A stretch of 64,000 nucleotides of DNA, taken from the NCBI RefSeq assembly GCF_030296595.1, contig NZ_AP027731.1, positions 2,852,001 to 2,916,000 on the forward strand, read 5' to 3'. This stretch comes from Naasia aerilata (GTDB taxonomy: Bacteria > Actinomycetota > Actinomycetes > Actinomycetales > Microbacteriaceae). Position 1 is the first letter of the stretch; the number at the start of each line of letters is the position of its first letter. A model generated the notes under the pieces. The model did no database searches. It saw only the letters and a program-made list of their open reading frames with translations, and had not been told where the DNA came from. Positions 19,790 through 28,588 of the stretch are shown one piece after another. Both the position numbers and the translations under genes were made by a program.

Positions 19790-19987
19790 CCCCGGAATCC
19801 TCGCACCCACCAGCGTCCGGAAGAGGAGCAACTCGCGCGGCTTTCTCCTCGGTCGGGCCCACCTTGCGATATTTTTGGAGGGCTACTCGTCCGTCGAGCC
19901 GCGAATGGGGCGTCCGGGAGAAGCTGCCCGCCGACCAACCAGCGGTGGGCCCACTGCCCGCACGAACCTACGCGTGATAACCGACCC

Positions 19988-20781
19988 CTACTGCCCCTGC
20001 AGCAGCTCCTCGAACTCGGCAGCGCCAGCCCGCACCGCTTCACCGATCTGCTTCCGGTGCTCCTCCGTCAGCCGATACGCGGGCGCAACAACGGTGAGCG
20101 CACCCACCAGCGCCCCATACGACCGCACCGCGGCAGCCGCCGCCCACACGCCCGCATCCACCTCCGCGTTCGACTCCGCGTACCCGCTCCCGTGGATCTC
20201 CCCGAGATCGGCCTCGAGCTTCGAGCGGGCCGCCTTCGCCATCGGGGGCGGAGGCCGTCGAGGTACTGGTCGCGCTTCGGGTCGCTGAACTCGGACAGCA
20301 GGATCTTCGACGCAGCGCCGAGGTGCAACGGCATGAGGTGGCCCGGCTGGAACGAGATCGAGATCTGGTGGTCGCTTTCCGCGATCGCGAGGGCCACTGC
20401 CGCGTCGTTGACCCGGCGCAGGTAGAGGGCCGTCTCGCCGGTCTTCTCGCGCATGCGGGCGAGCACCGGCTGCGCGAGCGTCCGGTAGTCGAGGGAGGCC
20501 TCCGCGGAACGCGCGAGCTGGAGAACGCGGGGGCTCAGCACGAACGTGCCCTTGCTGCGCTCCTCGATGAGGTTCATCTCGCGCAGCAGCGACAGGTAGC
20601 GGTAGGCGCTCGGCACCGAGATGTCGAAGCTCTCGAGCACGTTGTCGATGGTGAGCTCGGGGCGGTTCTCGGTGAACTGCAGCAGGATCTGCAGCACCCG
20701 CCGAGCACTGTCCACGCCCTTGGTGCGCTGCCCGAGCGCGGGGACGGGCTCGTCTCCGAGCGATGCATTCATGGCGTTCAT
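19988..20781 (-). CDS. IclR-family transcriptional regulator (one apparent frameshift)
   Basis: This is an IclR repressor/activator of about 264 residues. The winged helix-turn-helix lies near residues 18-70 (SARRVLQILLQF, then SVPSAYRYLSLLREM). The C-terminal effector domain runs through LGAASKILLSEF to an AEVDAGVWAAAAAV segment, a typical IclR pattern. The frame changes near 20245 in a GGGGGCGG run; the rest continues one frame over and ends EELLQGQ. The start is ATG 20781, with another ATG three codons later. It is the last gene read leftward behind the aminotransferase and ABC importer. It is the only specific regulator in the vitamin B6 cluster, so it probably controls that regulon, with a pyridine compound as effector (inference). 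Confidence 0.82.
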
Positions 20782-20789
20782 ATAGCTCG

Positions 20790-20817
20790 CTTTCGAGCCT
20801 AGACCAGGCTTCGAAAG
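20790..20817. promoter_or_regulatory. Inverted repeat upstream of the IclR gene
   Basis: CTTTCGAGCC at 20790-20799 faces GGCTTCGAAAG at 20807-20817 across seven bases; the arms match except for one extra base. It lies between the aminotransferase stop and the IclR start. It could be an autoregulatory operator or an RNA hairpin that trims readthrough. There is no T run, so an intrinsic terminator is less likely. Confidence 0.4.
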
Positions 20818-20827
20818 CCGCGCCCCC

Positions 20828-21988
20828 TCACGCCCGCTGAGCACCGAGCACCTCGAGCGCGGCTTCGAGGCCGGCACCGACGTCGAGCTTCATGCCGAGG
20901 TCGGAGAGGGTGCGGCCGAGGGCCGCGAGGCCCACGATCGAGTGGAAGCCGCCCGCGGTCGAGCCCATGTGGGAGAGGCGGATCAGGTTGCCGGCGCCCT
21001 GGCCGTGGGAGAACATCACGCCGTACTTCGAGCGCGCGAGGTCGCGGACGGCCGCGTTGTCGACGTCGTCGGGGAGGCGGATCGAGGTCACGCACGCGGA
21101 CATGATGTCTTCGCGGACGGCCCAGAACTCGAGGCCCATCGCACGGGCGCCCGCCTTAGTGAGCTCGCGCGCGTCGACGTGGCGCTGGATGACGTTGTCG
21201 ATGCCCTCGGCGAGGGCCTGGTCGAGCGCCGCCTCGAGGCCGTTGATGTCCTGGACGGAGGGCGTGTAGGGGAAGCGGCCGTCGCCGAGCCACTTCTCCT
21301 TCCAGTCGATCAGGGAGAGGTAGGAGTCGCGCGGCGCAGCCGGGTTGGCGTACATCTTGTCCCACGCGCGCTGGCTCACCGAGACGAGGGAGAGGCCGGG
21401 GGCTCCGCCGAGGCACTTCTGCGGGCCGGTCACGCAGAGGTCGAGGCCCCAGTCGTCCGTGCGGTGCTCCATGCCAAGCACGCCCGAGACGGTGTCGACG
21501 TAGGTGAGGATGCCGCGGTCGCGGCAGATCGGGCCGATGCGGGACACGTCGCTGACGGTGCCGGACGGGGTCTCCGATGCAACGAGGCACACCATCTCGA
21601 TGCCGGGGTGCGCGTCGAGGTACTCCTCGACCATCTCGGGCGTGACGGCGTCGTCGTAGCCGACCTCGAGCTCGGCGACGTCGGCGCCGAAGTCCTTCAG
21701 CCAGTAGCCGGTGCCCTTGCCGAAGATGCCCTGCACGAGGTTCAGCACCTTCATGCCGGGGGTGACGAGCGACTTGAGGGCGCCCTCGAGGGCGAGGATC
21801 GCCTCGCCCTGCATGATGATGACGTCGTTCTTGGTCTGGAAGATCTGCGCGGTCTTGTCCTGCACGCGGCGGAACGTGTCCTTGAAGTCCTCGTCGTAGT
21901 GGTACTGGATCGGCTTCGCGAGGCCGGCAAGGGTCGCGGCGGAGACCTCGACGGGGCCGGCGGACAGCGTGAACTCGAGCTTGTTCAT
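20828..21988 (-). CDS. Pyridoxamine-pyruvate aminotransferase (alanine-glyoxylate aminotransferase fold)
   Basis: This 386-residue fold-type I PLP enzyme belongs to the alanine-glyoxylate/serine-pyruvate aminotransferase group. Visible features are the substrate loop after SAGPVEV, the cofactor region MQGEAILALEGALKS, the aspartate in YVDTVSGVLG, and the lysine of TGPQKCLGG, which forms the internal aldimine. Sequence alone also permits a ureidoglycine or serine-glyoxylate enzyme. The neighbouring 4-pyridoxolactonase, pyridoxal 4-dehydrogenase and ring-cleavage genes point to conversion of pyridoxamine plus pyruvate into pyridoxal plus alanine, the entry step for pyridoxamine. AGGAAGG lies 7 bases before ATG 21988. 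It follows the permease gene by 26 bases in the same operon. Confidence 0.78.
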   Translation of the reverse strand: MNKLEFTLSAGPVEVSAATLAGLAKPIQYHYDEDFKDTFRRVQDKTAQIFQTKNDVIIMQGEAILALEGALKSLVTPGMKVLNLVQGIFGKGTGYWLKDFGADVAELEVGYDDAVTPEMVEEYLDAHPGIEMVCLVASETPSGTVSDVSRIGPICRDRGILTYVDTVSGVLGMEHRTDDWGLDLCVTGPQKCLGGAPGLSLVSVSQRAWDKMYANPAAPRDSYLSLIDWKEKWLGDGRFPYTPSVQDINGLEAALDQALAEGIDNVIQRHVDARELTKAGARAMGLEFWAVREDIMSACVTSIRLPDDVDNAAVRDLARSKYGVMFSHGQGAGNLIRLSHMGSTAGGFHSIVGLAALGRTLSDLGMKLDVGAGLEAALEVLGAQRA

Positions 21989-22014
21989 GGGTCGGTCCTT
22001 CCTGGCGGCGCGCG

Positions 22015-22944
22015 TCAGCGCGCGCCGCGGGTGTACGGGCTGCCGAGGGCCGGCGGGACGATCGAGCTGCGGGCGAAGAGGATGAGCGTCACCATCACGA
22101 CGATGAACGGCAGCATCTGGAAGACGTCCGCGGGGACGCTGACGCCGATCAGCTGCAACGGGTTCTTGATCGCGACGGCGATGCCGTAGAGCAGCGACGT
22201 GATGACGATCCAGGTCACCTTGCCGCGGGACAGCATCGTGATGACGATCGCGACGAACCCGAGGCCACCGGTCATGAACGCGGTGAACGTGCCGGTGGTG
22301 AGGATCGACAGGAAGGCTCCGCCTGCGCCGACGAAGGCGCCGTTGAGCAGGACGGCCGAGCTCCGGGTGCGGAGGACGTTGCCGCCGGCCGCATCCAGCG
22401 AGGACGGCTTCTGCCCGGCGGCCCGGATGGACAGGCCCCAGTTCGTCCTCGAGAGCAGGAACGCGATGGCGACCATGGCGATCAGCAGCACCCAGAAGAT
22501 CCCGGACTGCCGGAAGAGCGACGGGCCGACGACCGGCAGGTCGGACAGGCCCGGGATGGCCCAGGAGCTGCCGGGCACGCTCTGCGGGTGCTTCGAGTAG
22601 TTCTGGAGGTATAGGACGCTCGTCAGGCCCTCGCCCATGATCGTGATCGCGAGGCCGATGACGATCTGGTTGAGCCCGAGCCAGACGTTGAGGACGAGCA
22701 GCAGGAGGTTGGCGACGACCCCGCCGGCGATGCCGCCGAGCATGCCGATCCACGGACTCCCGCTCGAGATGGCGGCGACATAGCCGCTGTAGGCGCCGAC
22801 GAGCATGACGCCCTCGATGCCCAGGTTGAGCACGCCGGACTGCTCGCCGATCGTCTCGCCGATCGCCGCGAGGATCAGCGGCATCGTCTGCACGATGATC
22901 GCGGTGAGGAAGGCGGCGAGGACGCTCGCCGACAGGAGGCTCAT
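22015..22944 (-). CDS. ABC transporter permease, BMP/nucleoside-type (second subunit)
   Basis: This is a 309-residue integral membrane protein with about eight to ten TM helices. It belongs to the BPD_transp_2 family used by BMP-type (RnsB/NupQ-like) importers. The family hallmark is near residues 25-50 (LAAIGETIGEQSGVLNLG, followed by IEGVMLVGAY), and a second conserved loop reads LSIRAAGQKPSSLDAAG. The ATG overlaps the stop of the first permease gene (ATGA). It would form the membrane channel with the other permease. The cargo is inferred from context to be a vitamin B6 compound rather than a nucleoside. Confidence 0.85.
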   Translation of the reverse strand: MSLLSASVLAAFLTAIIVQTMPLILAAIGETIGEQSGVLNLGIEGVMLVGAYSGYVAAISSGSPWIGMLGGIAGGVVANLLLLVLNVWLGLNQIVIGLAITIMGEGLTSVLYLQNYSKHPQSVPGSSWAIPGLSDLPVVGPSLFRQSGIFWVLLIAMVAIAFLLSRTNWGLSIRAAGQKPSSLDAAGGNVLRTRSSAVLLNGAFVGAGGAFLSILTTGTFTAFMTGGLGFVAIVITMLSRGKVTWIVITSLLYGIAVAIKNPLQLIGVSVPADVFQMLPFIVVMVTLILFARSSIVPPALGSPYTRGAR

Positions 22945-24145
22945 GTCGTGACCTTTCCGGGCGTGCTCGTCGTGGTCGTGGTCGGAGAGCTGGAGGTCGT
23001 CACCTTGTCGGGAGCGGGCGTGGTGACCTTCACCGGCGCGGCGGCGCGCGGACCGAAGAGGGCCATCACCGACTGCTTCATGCCCGCCGGGAGGTAGCCC
23101 TGCCCCAGCCGGCGCTTCTCGCCGACGAACTCGGTGATCGTCATGAACACGAGGATCAGGCCGACGACGACGAGCAGGAAGTCGGAGTTGAGCCCGACGC
23201 TGCGGGCCGCGTTGATGCCGCCGTTCGCGAAGACCGAGTAGAAGGCGACGAGGGGGATAGCGGCCAGGGGGCTCAGCCGGGCGAGGAACACGAAGGGCAT
23301 CACCGCGTCGCCGTAGCCGGGGTTCCAGTTCGCCCGCTGGTAGGTGACGTTGCCGAGCACGTCGATGGAGCCGGCAAGGGCGATGAGAGCGCCGGAGGTG
23401 CAGAAGAGCAGGATGATCATCCAGCTCCGGCTGATGCCCACGTGCTGCGCGGCCTTCGGGCTCGCCCCGAAGACGTCGAGCCGGACCCCGAACGAGGTGC
23501 GGCTGACGATGAACTGCGCGACCAGCGCCAGCACGATCGCCACCACGAAGCCGATGTGGACGCGCGTTCCGTCGATGAAGGGGAGCAGGTTCTCGCGGGC
23601 GATGGTCGCGGTCTGCGGGGCGGTCACGCGGGGGTTCGGGTCGTGCACGGGCCCCTTGATGAGGAGGTTCACGACGCCGATGGCGATGAACGACATGACG
23701 AGGGAGGTGATGATCTCGTTGGTGCCGAAGCGGGCCTTGAGCACGGCGGGGACGACTGACCAGAGCGCGCCGACGAGGAGCGAGCCGAGGATGATGATCG
23801 CGGTGACGAGCCAGCCGGGCAGGACGGGGAAGAGGTTCGGGCCGAGGCCGGAGGCGACGACCGAGCCGAGCAGGAAGGTTCCGTTGTAGCCGAGGTTCCA
23901 CAGCTGCCCCCGGAAGGCGACGATCAGCCCGAGGGCGATGATCATGAGCGGCGCCATGAGGCGGAGGCTGTCCTGCCAGTTGTTGCCGGTGAGCCCGTAC
24001 TTCCAGACCCCGGCGTAGAAGTCGAGCGGGTTGCTGCCCATCACGACGATGATCAGGCCGGCGACCACGAGCGCCAGGACAACCGGGAGGATGGAGCGCA
24101 CCAGGGCGTCGGTGATCCGGCGCCAGCGGGGAGTTCCTCGATCAT
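22941..24145 (-). CDS. ABC transporter permease, BMP/nucleoside-type (first subunit; frameshift near N-terminus)
   Basis: This permease of about 400 residues has the family markers AFRGQLWNLGYNGTFLLG and GASPKAAQHVGI, and roughly ten TM helices. Its C-terminal tail is an unusual low-complexity run of Thr, Ser and Pro with three KVTT repeats. The ATG at 24145 overlaps the ATPase stop and gives MIEELP. One base appears missing in the C run near 24131, after which the protein continues RWRRITDALVRSILP into the first TM helix. Without correction the only start would be a GTG at 24101, which removes the cytoplasmic N-terminus. The coupled gene order (ATPase, permease, permease) is typical for this transporter class. 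Confidence 0.82.
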
Positions 24146-25755
24146 GCGTGCGCCTCCTCGGTCGCAGGGGTGCCCTCGATCGCGCCGGTCATCAGCTGGC
24201 CCACCCGCTCCGCCGTGCCGCGGCCGTCGTTCGGCACGATGCCGACAATCTCGCCGTCGGAGATCACGGCGATGCGGTGGGAGAGCTCGACCAGCTCGTC
24301 GAGATCGGTGGAGAGCAGGAGCACGGCGCCGCCCTCGGCGGCGAACTCGGTGAGGATCTGACGGACGAGCTTCACCGTCTTGAGGTCGAGGCCGTAGGTG
24401 GGCTTGTTGACGACGACGAACCGGGCGCCGTCGGTGAGCTCGCGCGCGAGCAGGACCTTCTGGATGTTGCCGCCGGACAGGGTGCCGGCCCGGGTCGCGG
24501 ACGACGGCGTCTTGATCGCGTAGTCGGCGATCAGGCGCTCGGCCTCGGCGTCCACCGCCTTGCGGTTGATCTGGCCGAACTTCCAGAACGGCCGCTGGCC
24601 GATGCGCTTGAGGACGAGGTTCATCGCGACGGACATGCCGCCGACCGTGCCCTCGTGCAGCCGGTCGTCGGTCACGTAGCGGAGGCCGAGCTGCTGCCGG
24701 CCGGCGACGCCGCGCCGGGTGATGTCGGCGCCGTCGAAGCGGATCGTGCCCTGCGCGGCGGACCGCTGCCCCGCGACGACCTCGGCGAGAGCCGCCTGGC
24801 CGTGGCCGTCGATGCCCGCGATGCCGAGGATCTCGCTCTCGTGCACGGCGAGGGAGACGTCGCGGATGTCCACATCGTGGCCGTGGCCGCGGGTCGCGAC
24901 CCCGCTCAGCTCGAGCCGGACGCGCTTGGTGCCGAGCTCGATGTCGTCGACCTCACGGTGCGCCTCGGTGGCCCCGGCGAGGTCGGCGGCCTCGGGCGTG
25001 GCGACGTCGTCGCCGAACATGGCCGCGAGGATCGCGCGCTGCGCCTGGGCCTCGGAGAAGGAGGCGAGCTGGTCGGCGCCGATGTGGCCCACGTTCTTGC
25101 CGCCGCGGAGAATCGTCACGCAGTCGCCCATCTGGTAGGCCTCGCGGAGCTTGTGGGTGATGAACACCACGGCGAGCCCCTGCGCCTTGATCTGGGCGAC
25201 CGATGCGGCGAGCTTCTCGATCGCCTGCGGCGTGAGCATCGAGGTGGGCTCGTCGAGGATGAGCAGCCTGCTGCCCTTCCACATGGCCTTCGCGATCTCG
25301 ACCTGCTGTTGCTGCCCGAGGCCGAGGTCGCCGGCGAGGGCGTCGGGGTCGATGCGCGCGCCGAGGAGCTCGGAGAGCTCGTCGAGCCGGGCCTTCGCCC
25401 GCGTCTCGTTCCGCAGCACGCCGGTCTCGCCCAGCATCAGGTTCTCGAGGACCGTGAAGGCCGGCACGAGGGTGGAGTGCTGGTGGACCACGCCGATGCC
25501 GAGGTCGACGGCCGCCTTGGGGGAGTTGATGGGGGTGGACCTGCCGTCCACCAGGATCGTGCCGGAATCCGGCTGCTGCATCCCCGCGAGGATGCTGATG
25601 AGGGTCGACTTGCCGGCACCGTTCTCGCCGAGCAGACAGTGGACCTGCCCGCCGACGATGTCGAGGGAGATCCGGTCGTTCGCGACGACCCCGGGGAAGG
25701 CCTTGGTGATCTCCCGCAGCGAGATGACTCCCGGCTCAGCGGCGATGGTGCTCAA
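24142..25755 (-). CDS. ABC transporter ATP-binding protein, two-domain BMP/ribose type
   Basis: This protein of about 537 residues has two fused nucleotide-binding domains. The first has Walker A GENGAGKST, signature LGLGQQQQVEIAKAM and Walker B LLILDEPTSML. The second has a degenerate Walker A (GIDGHGQAAL), an intact LSGGNIQKVLLAREL signature and PTYGLDLKT. That asymmetry is usual for importers of ribose and nucleoside type. I prefer the TTG at 25755, which is preceded by GAGGAG, over a start further upstream that would run into the hairpin region. It energises uptake through the two downstream permeases. The gene begins 100 bases after the binding-protein gene, with a strong hairpin in that gap. 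Confidence 0.87.
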   Translation of the reverse strand: MSTIAAEPGVISLREITKAFPGVVANDRISLDIVGGQVHCLLGENGAGKSTLISILAGMQQPDSGTILVDGRSTPINSPKAAVDLGIGVVHQHSTLVPAFTVLENLMLGETGVLRNETRAKARLDELSELLGARIDPDALAGDLGLGQQQQVEIAKAMWKGSRLLILDEPTSMLTPQAIEKLAASVAQIKAQGLAVVFITHKLREAYQMGDCVTILRGGKNVGHIGADQLASFSEAQAQRAILAAMFGDDVATPEAADLAGATEAHREVDDIELGTKRVRLELSGVATRGHGHDVDIRDVSLAVHESEILGIAGIDGHGQAALAEVVAGQRSAAQGTIRFDGADITRRGVAGRQQLGLRYVTDDRLHEGTVGGMSVAMNLVLKRIGQRPFWKFGQINRKAVDAEAERLIADYAIKTPSSATRAGTLSGGNIQKVLLARELTDGARFVVVNKPTYGLDLKTVKLVRQILTEFAAEGGAVLLLSTDLDELVELSHRIAVISDGEIVGIVPNDGRGTAERVGQLMTGAIEGTPATEEAHA

Positions 25756-25800
25756 CAGTGTGCTCCTCGGTGGTTCCTCGTTCGCCGCGCAAGCGGCGGG

Positions 25801-25840
25801 CGCCGGTCCGGTGCCAGACGTGCTGGACACCGGACCGGCG
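25801..25840 (-). terminator. Strong hairpin between binding-protein and ATPase genes
   Basis: A 13-bp perfect inverted repeat (CGCCGGTCCGGTG at 25801-25813, complement at 25828-25840) is extended inward by CCAG/CTGG with one bulged base. It has no following T run. It sits within the operon downstream of the lipoprotein gene, so it probably works as a partial terminator or mRNA stabiliser that keeps binding-protein levels above those of the membrane parts. Confidence 0.6.
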
Positions 25841-25854
25841 GTCGGATCTCTCGA

Positions 25855-26973
25855 CTACGCGGCCTTCTTGGCGGCGATCACATCCTTCACCGCTGCTGAG
25901 TCCTTCGCCCCGCTCGGCTTGATCGTGCCGGCGTCGATCCCGTCGGTCGCGGTCTTCACCGCGTCCTTGATCTCCTGGGTCATGTTGTCGGTGTCCTGCA
26001 GGTACAGGCCGCCGTTGCCGACGGTCAGCTCGTAGTCCTTGCTGCCGAAGGTGCCCGCGTCGACATCCTTGATGGCCTGCTCGTACGTCGGCGTGTAGTC
26101 CCAGATCACCGAGGTGAGGAGCACGCTCGGGTCCTTGAGGGCGGAGGTGACGTCGCCGATGTCGGCGATGTACTTGACGCCCGGGTGCGCGTCGATGGCC
26201 TGGAGGTAGCCGAGCGTGGCGCCGTCACCCATTCCGAAGACGACGTCCGCGCCACCGGCGATCACGGTCTCGACCGCGGTCTTGCCGCCGGCGGAGTCCG
26301 CGTAGCCGCTGGCACTGATCTGGCCGAAGAGCACGTTGATGCCCGGGTCGACCGAGTAGACGCCCTGCGCGAAGCCGGCGGCCATGTCGAGCCAGTTCAC
26401 GTCGTCCGCGGAGATGACCACGGCGACCGTCTTCGACTGGGTGCTCATCGCCGCGGCGATGCCGGCGATGTAGCCGCCCTGCTCCGCCGAGACGAGGGCC
26501 TGCGCGAGCTGGCCGGGAACCGGCTTCAGACCCGAGTCCTGCGCGAGGATCGGAACCTGCGTCTGGCCGGAGACCGTCTGCGCCGCGACGCCGTAGCCCG
26601 AGGCGTGCGCGATCACGAACTGCGCGCCGTCGTCGTCGATGACCTGACCGAGGACGGTCTCGATGTTGTCCCAGCCGGCGTCGGGGACCGCGACGTACTC
26701 GAGGCCCATCTTGTCGGCGGCGTCCTTCGAGTTGGCGAGGCCGACCTGGTTCCAGCCGAGGTCGGTCTCGTTCTCGGGAGCGACGAAGGCGATCTTGCTG
26801 ACCTTGGTGGCCGCGTCATCGCTGCCGCCGGACGAGGAATCGCCGCCTCCGCTGTTGCCGCCCGCCTGGGACGAACAGCCGACGAGGCCGAGGGTGAGTG
26901 CGGATACGGCCACGAGTGCGCCGGCGCCCGTGAACGTGCGGCGCAGAACGCCGCCGGTGCGTGCTTTGTACAT
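25855..26973 (-). CDS. BMP-family substrate-binding lipoprotein
   Basis: This 372-residue exported lipoprotein has a signal sequence ending in the lipobox LVGC (cysteine near residue 33), a Gly/Ser-rich linker, and a BMP/PnrA-like periplasmic-binding fold. Recognisable parts are KIAFVAPENETDLGWNQ, the QFVIAHASGYG strand, the GGYIAGIAAA segment typical of the family, and VFGMGDGATLG. BMP proteins usually bind purine nucleosides; here the gene leads an operon that also encodes pyridoxamine-pyruvate aminotransferase. I therefore infer a vitamin B6 or related pyridine ligand. It has its own promoter in the divergent gap to its right and is followed by a hairpin. Confidence 0.88.
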   Translation of the reverse strand: MYKARTGGVLRRTFTGAGALVAVSALTLGLVGCSSQAGGNSGGGDSSSGGSDDAATKVSKIAFVAPENETDLGWNQVGLANSKDAADKMGLEYVAVPDAGWDNIETVLGQVIDDDGAQFVIAHASGYGVAAQTVSGQTQVPILAQDSGLKPVPGQLAQALVSAEQGGYIAGIAAAMSTQSKTVAVVISADDVNWLDMAAGFAQGVYSVDPGINVLFGQISASGYADSAGGKTAVETVIAGGADVVFGMGDGATLGYLQAIDAHPGVKYIADIGDVTSALKDPSVLLTSVIWDYTPTYEQAIKDVDAGTFGSKDYELTVGNGGLYLQDTDNMTQEIKDAVKTATDGIDAGTIKPSGAKDSAAVKDVIAAKKAA

Positions 26974-27025
26974 TGCCTGGAAGTCCTCTCGGAGAGTGGG
27001 AACCGCCGCAGCACTGTTCGGGAAT

Positions 27026-27080
27026 TTCTCACATTGTGCGTCGGTACCCGGACATTATGAGAAGGACGGCGACAGGTCAA
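27026..27080 (-). promoter_or_regulatory. Promoter/operator of the importer operon
   Basis: Reading leftward, TTGACC (27080-27075) is spaced 17 bases from TAATGT (27057-27052), a plausible -35/-10 pair. TGAGAA (27058-27063) and TTCTCA (27026-27031) form an inverted pair around the expected start site, and a CACATTGTG palindrome occurs at 27030-27038. On the minus strand, TTCTCATAAT at 27054-27063 overlaps the -10 and recurs in the neighbouring catabolic promoter. Confidence 0.5.
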
Positions 27081-27164
27081 CGATCCACGGCGAGATTTAC
27101 CGACCTGAAACACAACGGGACCCGCCGGGCCGCGAAGCTGGGTTCAGACTGAGGAAGCGAGCAC

Positions 27165-27650
27165 ATGAACCGATTCCTGCGCCAGGTCGCGGCTGCCGTG
27201 CTCTCCGTGTCCCTCATCGGCCTCGCCGGCTGCGCCGCGCCGGCCGGGAACGCGCCGAGCGCCTCGCCCACGACAGCCGTCCCGACGACCCCCGCGCCCA
27301 CGCCGTCGCAGCCCGCCGGGCCGCTGACGTCGCAGGACGAGGACGCGCTGGCTCAGCTCGCCGACGTCGCGCCGAGGACCTCGACCATCGATCCGACCCT
27401 CGCCGACTGGACAGAGTGCTGGGTTCCGAGCGAGCACCTGATCCCCGCTGAGGAGGTGGGCAACGCGTCCACCTGGAAGGTGCTCTGCCGGATCCACTGG
27501 CACCAGAAGGACGGCACGAAGCGGTACCAGGACACGACCTGCATCGGCGACTTCGCGGCGCAGCCGATGCTCGACCACTGCTACCGCTGGGTCTACTACG
27601 ACTACGAGCCGGTCTTCGAGGACGCCCCGGCCGTGCGCGCAAGCGCGTGA
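27165..27650 (+). CDS. Small lipoprotein of unknown function
   Basis: This 161-residue protein has a lipoprotein signal (basic start, hydrophobic core, lipobox LAGC) and a Pro/Thr/Ala-rich linker to about residue 55. A compact domain follows with four Cys (ECW, LCRIHW, TTCIGD, DHCYRW) and many aromatic residues, which suggests two disulfides outside the membrane. I do not recognise the family. It lies divergent to the importer operon and immediately before the catabolic promoter, so it may belong to the vitamin B6 regulon, though nothing in the sequence proves that. Confidence 0.7.
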   Translation: MNRFLRQVAAAVLSVSLIGLAGCAAPAGNAPSASPTTAVPTTPAPTPSQPAGPLTSQDEDALAQLADVAPRTSTIDPTLADWTECWVPSEHLIPAEEVGNASTWKVLCRIHWHQKDGTKRYQDTTCIGDFAAQPMLDHCYRWVYYDYEPVFEDAPAVRASA

Positions 27651-27673
27651 CCGCGGACACGCGCGATCAAGCA

Positions 27674-27703
27674 TTGACCACCGCGTGTGGATTCTCATAC
27701 TCT
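27674..27703 (+). promoter_or_regulatory. Promoter of the pyridoxolactonase operon
   Basis: TTGACC at 27674-27679 is followed after 18 bases by TACTCT at 27698-27703. TTCTCATACT (27692-27701) overlaps the -10 and matches the motif at the importer promoter in eight of its first nine bases. GGAG precedes the ATG at 27746. Confidence 0.5.
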
Positions 27704-27745
27704 GAGCGACACTCGTACTGATGTAAGAAAACCGAGGAGCATGCG

Positions 27746-28504
27746 ATGCCGGATCCCAAGGTCTACCTGCTCGACGGCGGCACTCTCGTCATCGACGAGT
27801 CCGACGTCCACTGGCACATCAACACCGGCAATCCCGTGCGGTTCCCGGTCTACTCGGTGCTCGTCGAGCACGCCGATGGACTCATCCTCTACGACACTGG
27901 CTACGACCTCGAGCACGTGAAGAAGGTCCTGCCCTTCGAGCTGCCCGAGCAGACGCCGGAGCAGACGATCCCGGCACAGCTCGCGAAGATCGGCTACAAG
28001 CCCGAGGACGTCGACATCGTCGTCAACTCGCACTTCCACTTCGACCACGTCGGCGGCAACAAGCACCTGACCAAGGCGACGCACCTCATCCACAAGGCGG
28101 AGCTGCGCCAGGCCAGGTACCCGGAGCCGTTCGAGCGCCTGGGCTACTCGGACATGTCCTTCGACTTCCCGGGCGTCACGTACAAGCCGATCTCCGGCGA
28201 CTACGAGATCGCGCCCGGGGTGACGCTGTTCGAGACGCCGGGCCACACCATCGGGCACTACTCGATGCTGGTGGAGCTCGAGAACGAGCGGAACATGCTG
28301 TTCTGCGGCGACGCGGCCTACACCCGCACGACGCTCGAGAAGGAGTGGATCGCGGGCTTCCACCTCGACCCCGCGAAGTCGGTCGAGGCGATCCGCCGGC
28401 TCAACTACCTCGGCCGCGTCAAGGACGCCGACATCTACCCGTCCCACGAGCTCGAGCCGTACCTCACCTGGAAGCTCGCACCCGAGTACTACGGCGGCAA
28501 CTGA
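27746..28504 (+). CDS. 4-Pyridoxolactonase (metallo-beta-lactamase fold)
   Basis: This enzyme hydrolyses 4-pyridoxolactone to 4-pyridoxate in vitamin B6 degradation. It has 252 residues, close to the family size. The metallo-beta-lactamase zinc motif is SHFHFDHVGGNK, followed by the downstream histidine in TPGHTIGHYS and the aspartate in CGDAAYT. The N-terminus KVYLLDGGTLVID, the VRFPVYSVLVEHADG strand and DTGYDLEHVKKVLPFE closely follow what I recall of the characterised Mesorhizobium loti 4-pyridoxolactonase. It is cytoplasmic and has no signal peptide. It starts the rightward operon lactonase, dehydrogenase, flavoenzyme, peptidase. The specific assignment is strengthened by the dehydrogenase directly downstream, which makes its substrate. 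Confidence 0.9.
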   Translation: MPDPKVYLLDGGTLVIDESDVHWHINTGNPVRFPVYSVLVEHADGLILYDTGYDLEHVKKVLPFELPEQTPEQTIPAQLAKIGYKPEDVDIVVNSHFHFDHVGGNKHLTKATHLIHKAELRQARYPEPFERLGYSDMSFDFPGVTYKPISGDYEIAPGVTLFETPGHTIGHYSMLVELENERNMLFCGDAAYTRTTLEKEWIAGFHLDPAKSVEAIRRLNYLGRVKDADIYPSHELEPYLTWKLAPEYYGGN

Positions 28505-28588
28505 CCCCGAACGGCAACCGTCTCCGACGGCAACCGACCTCGACGGCAACCGGCCGTCTCGCCATCCCCACGAACTGAAGGAAGCAGC

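Noticed and set aside
20828..26973. Purine/allantoin catabolism cluster (PucG-like aminotransferase with nucleoside-type ABC importer and IclR regulator)
   Set aside because: No allantoinase, ureidoglycolate or xanthine enzymes are present, while the lactonase, ring-opening oxygenase and hydrolase fit vitamin B6 breakdown.
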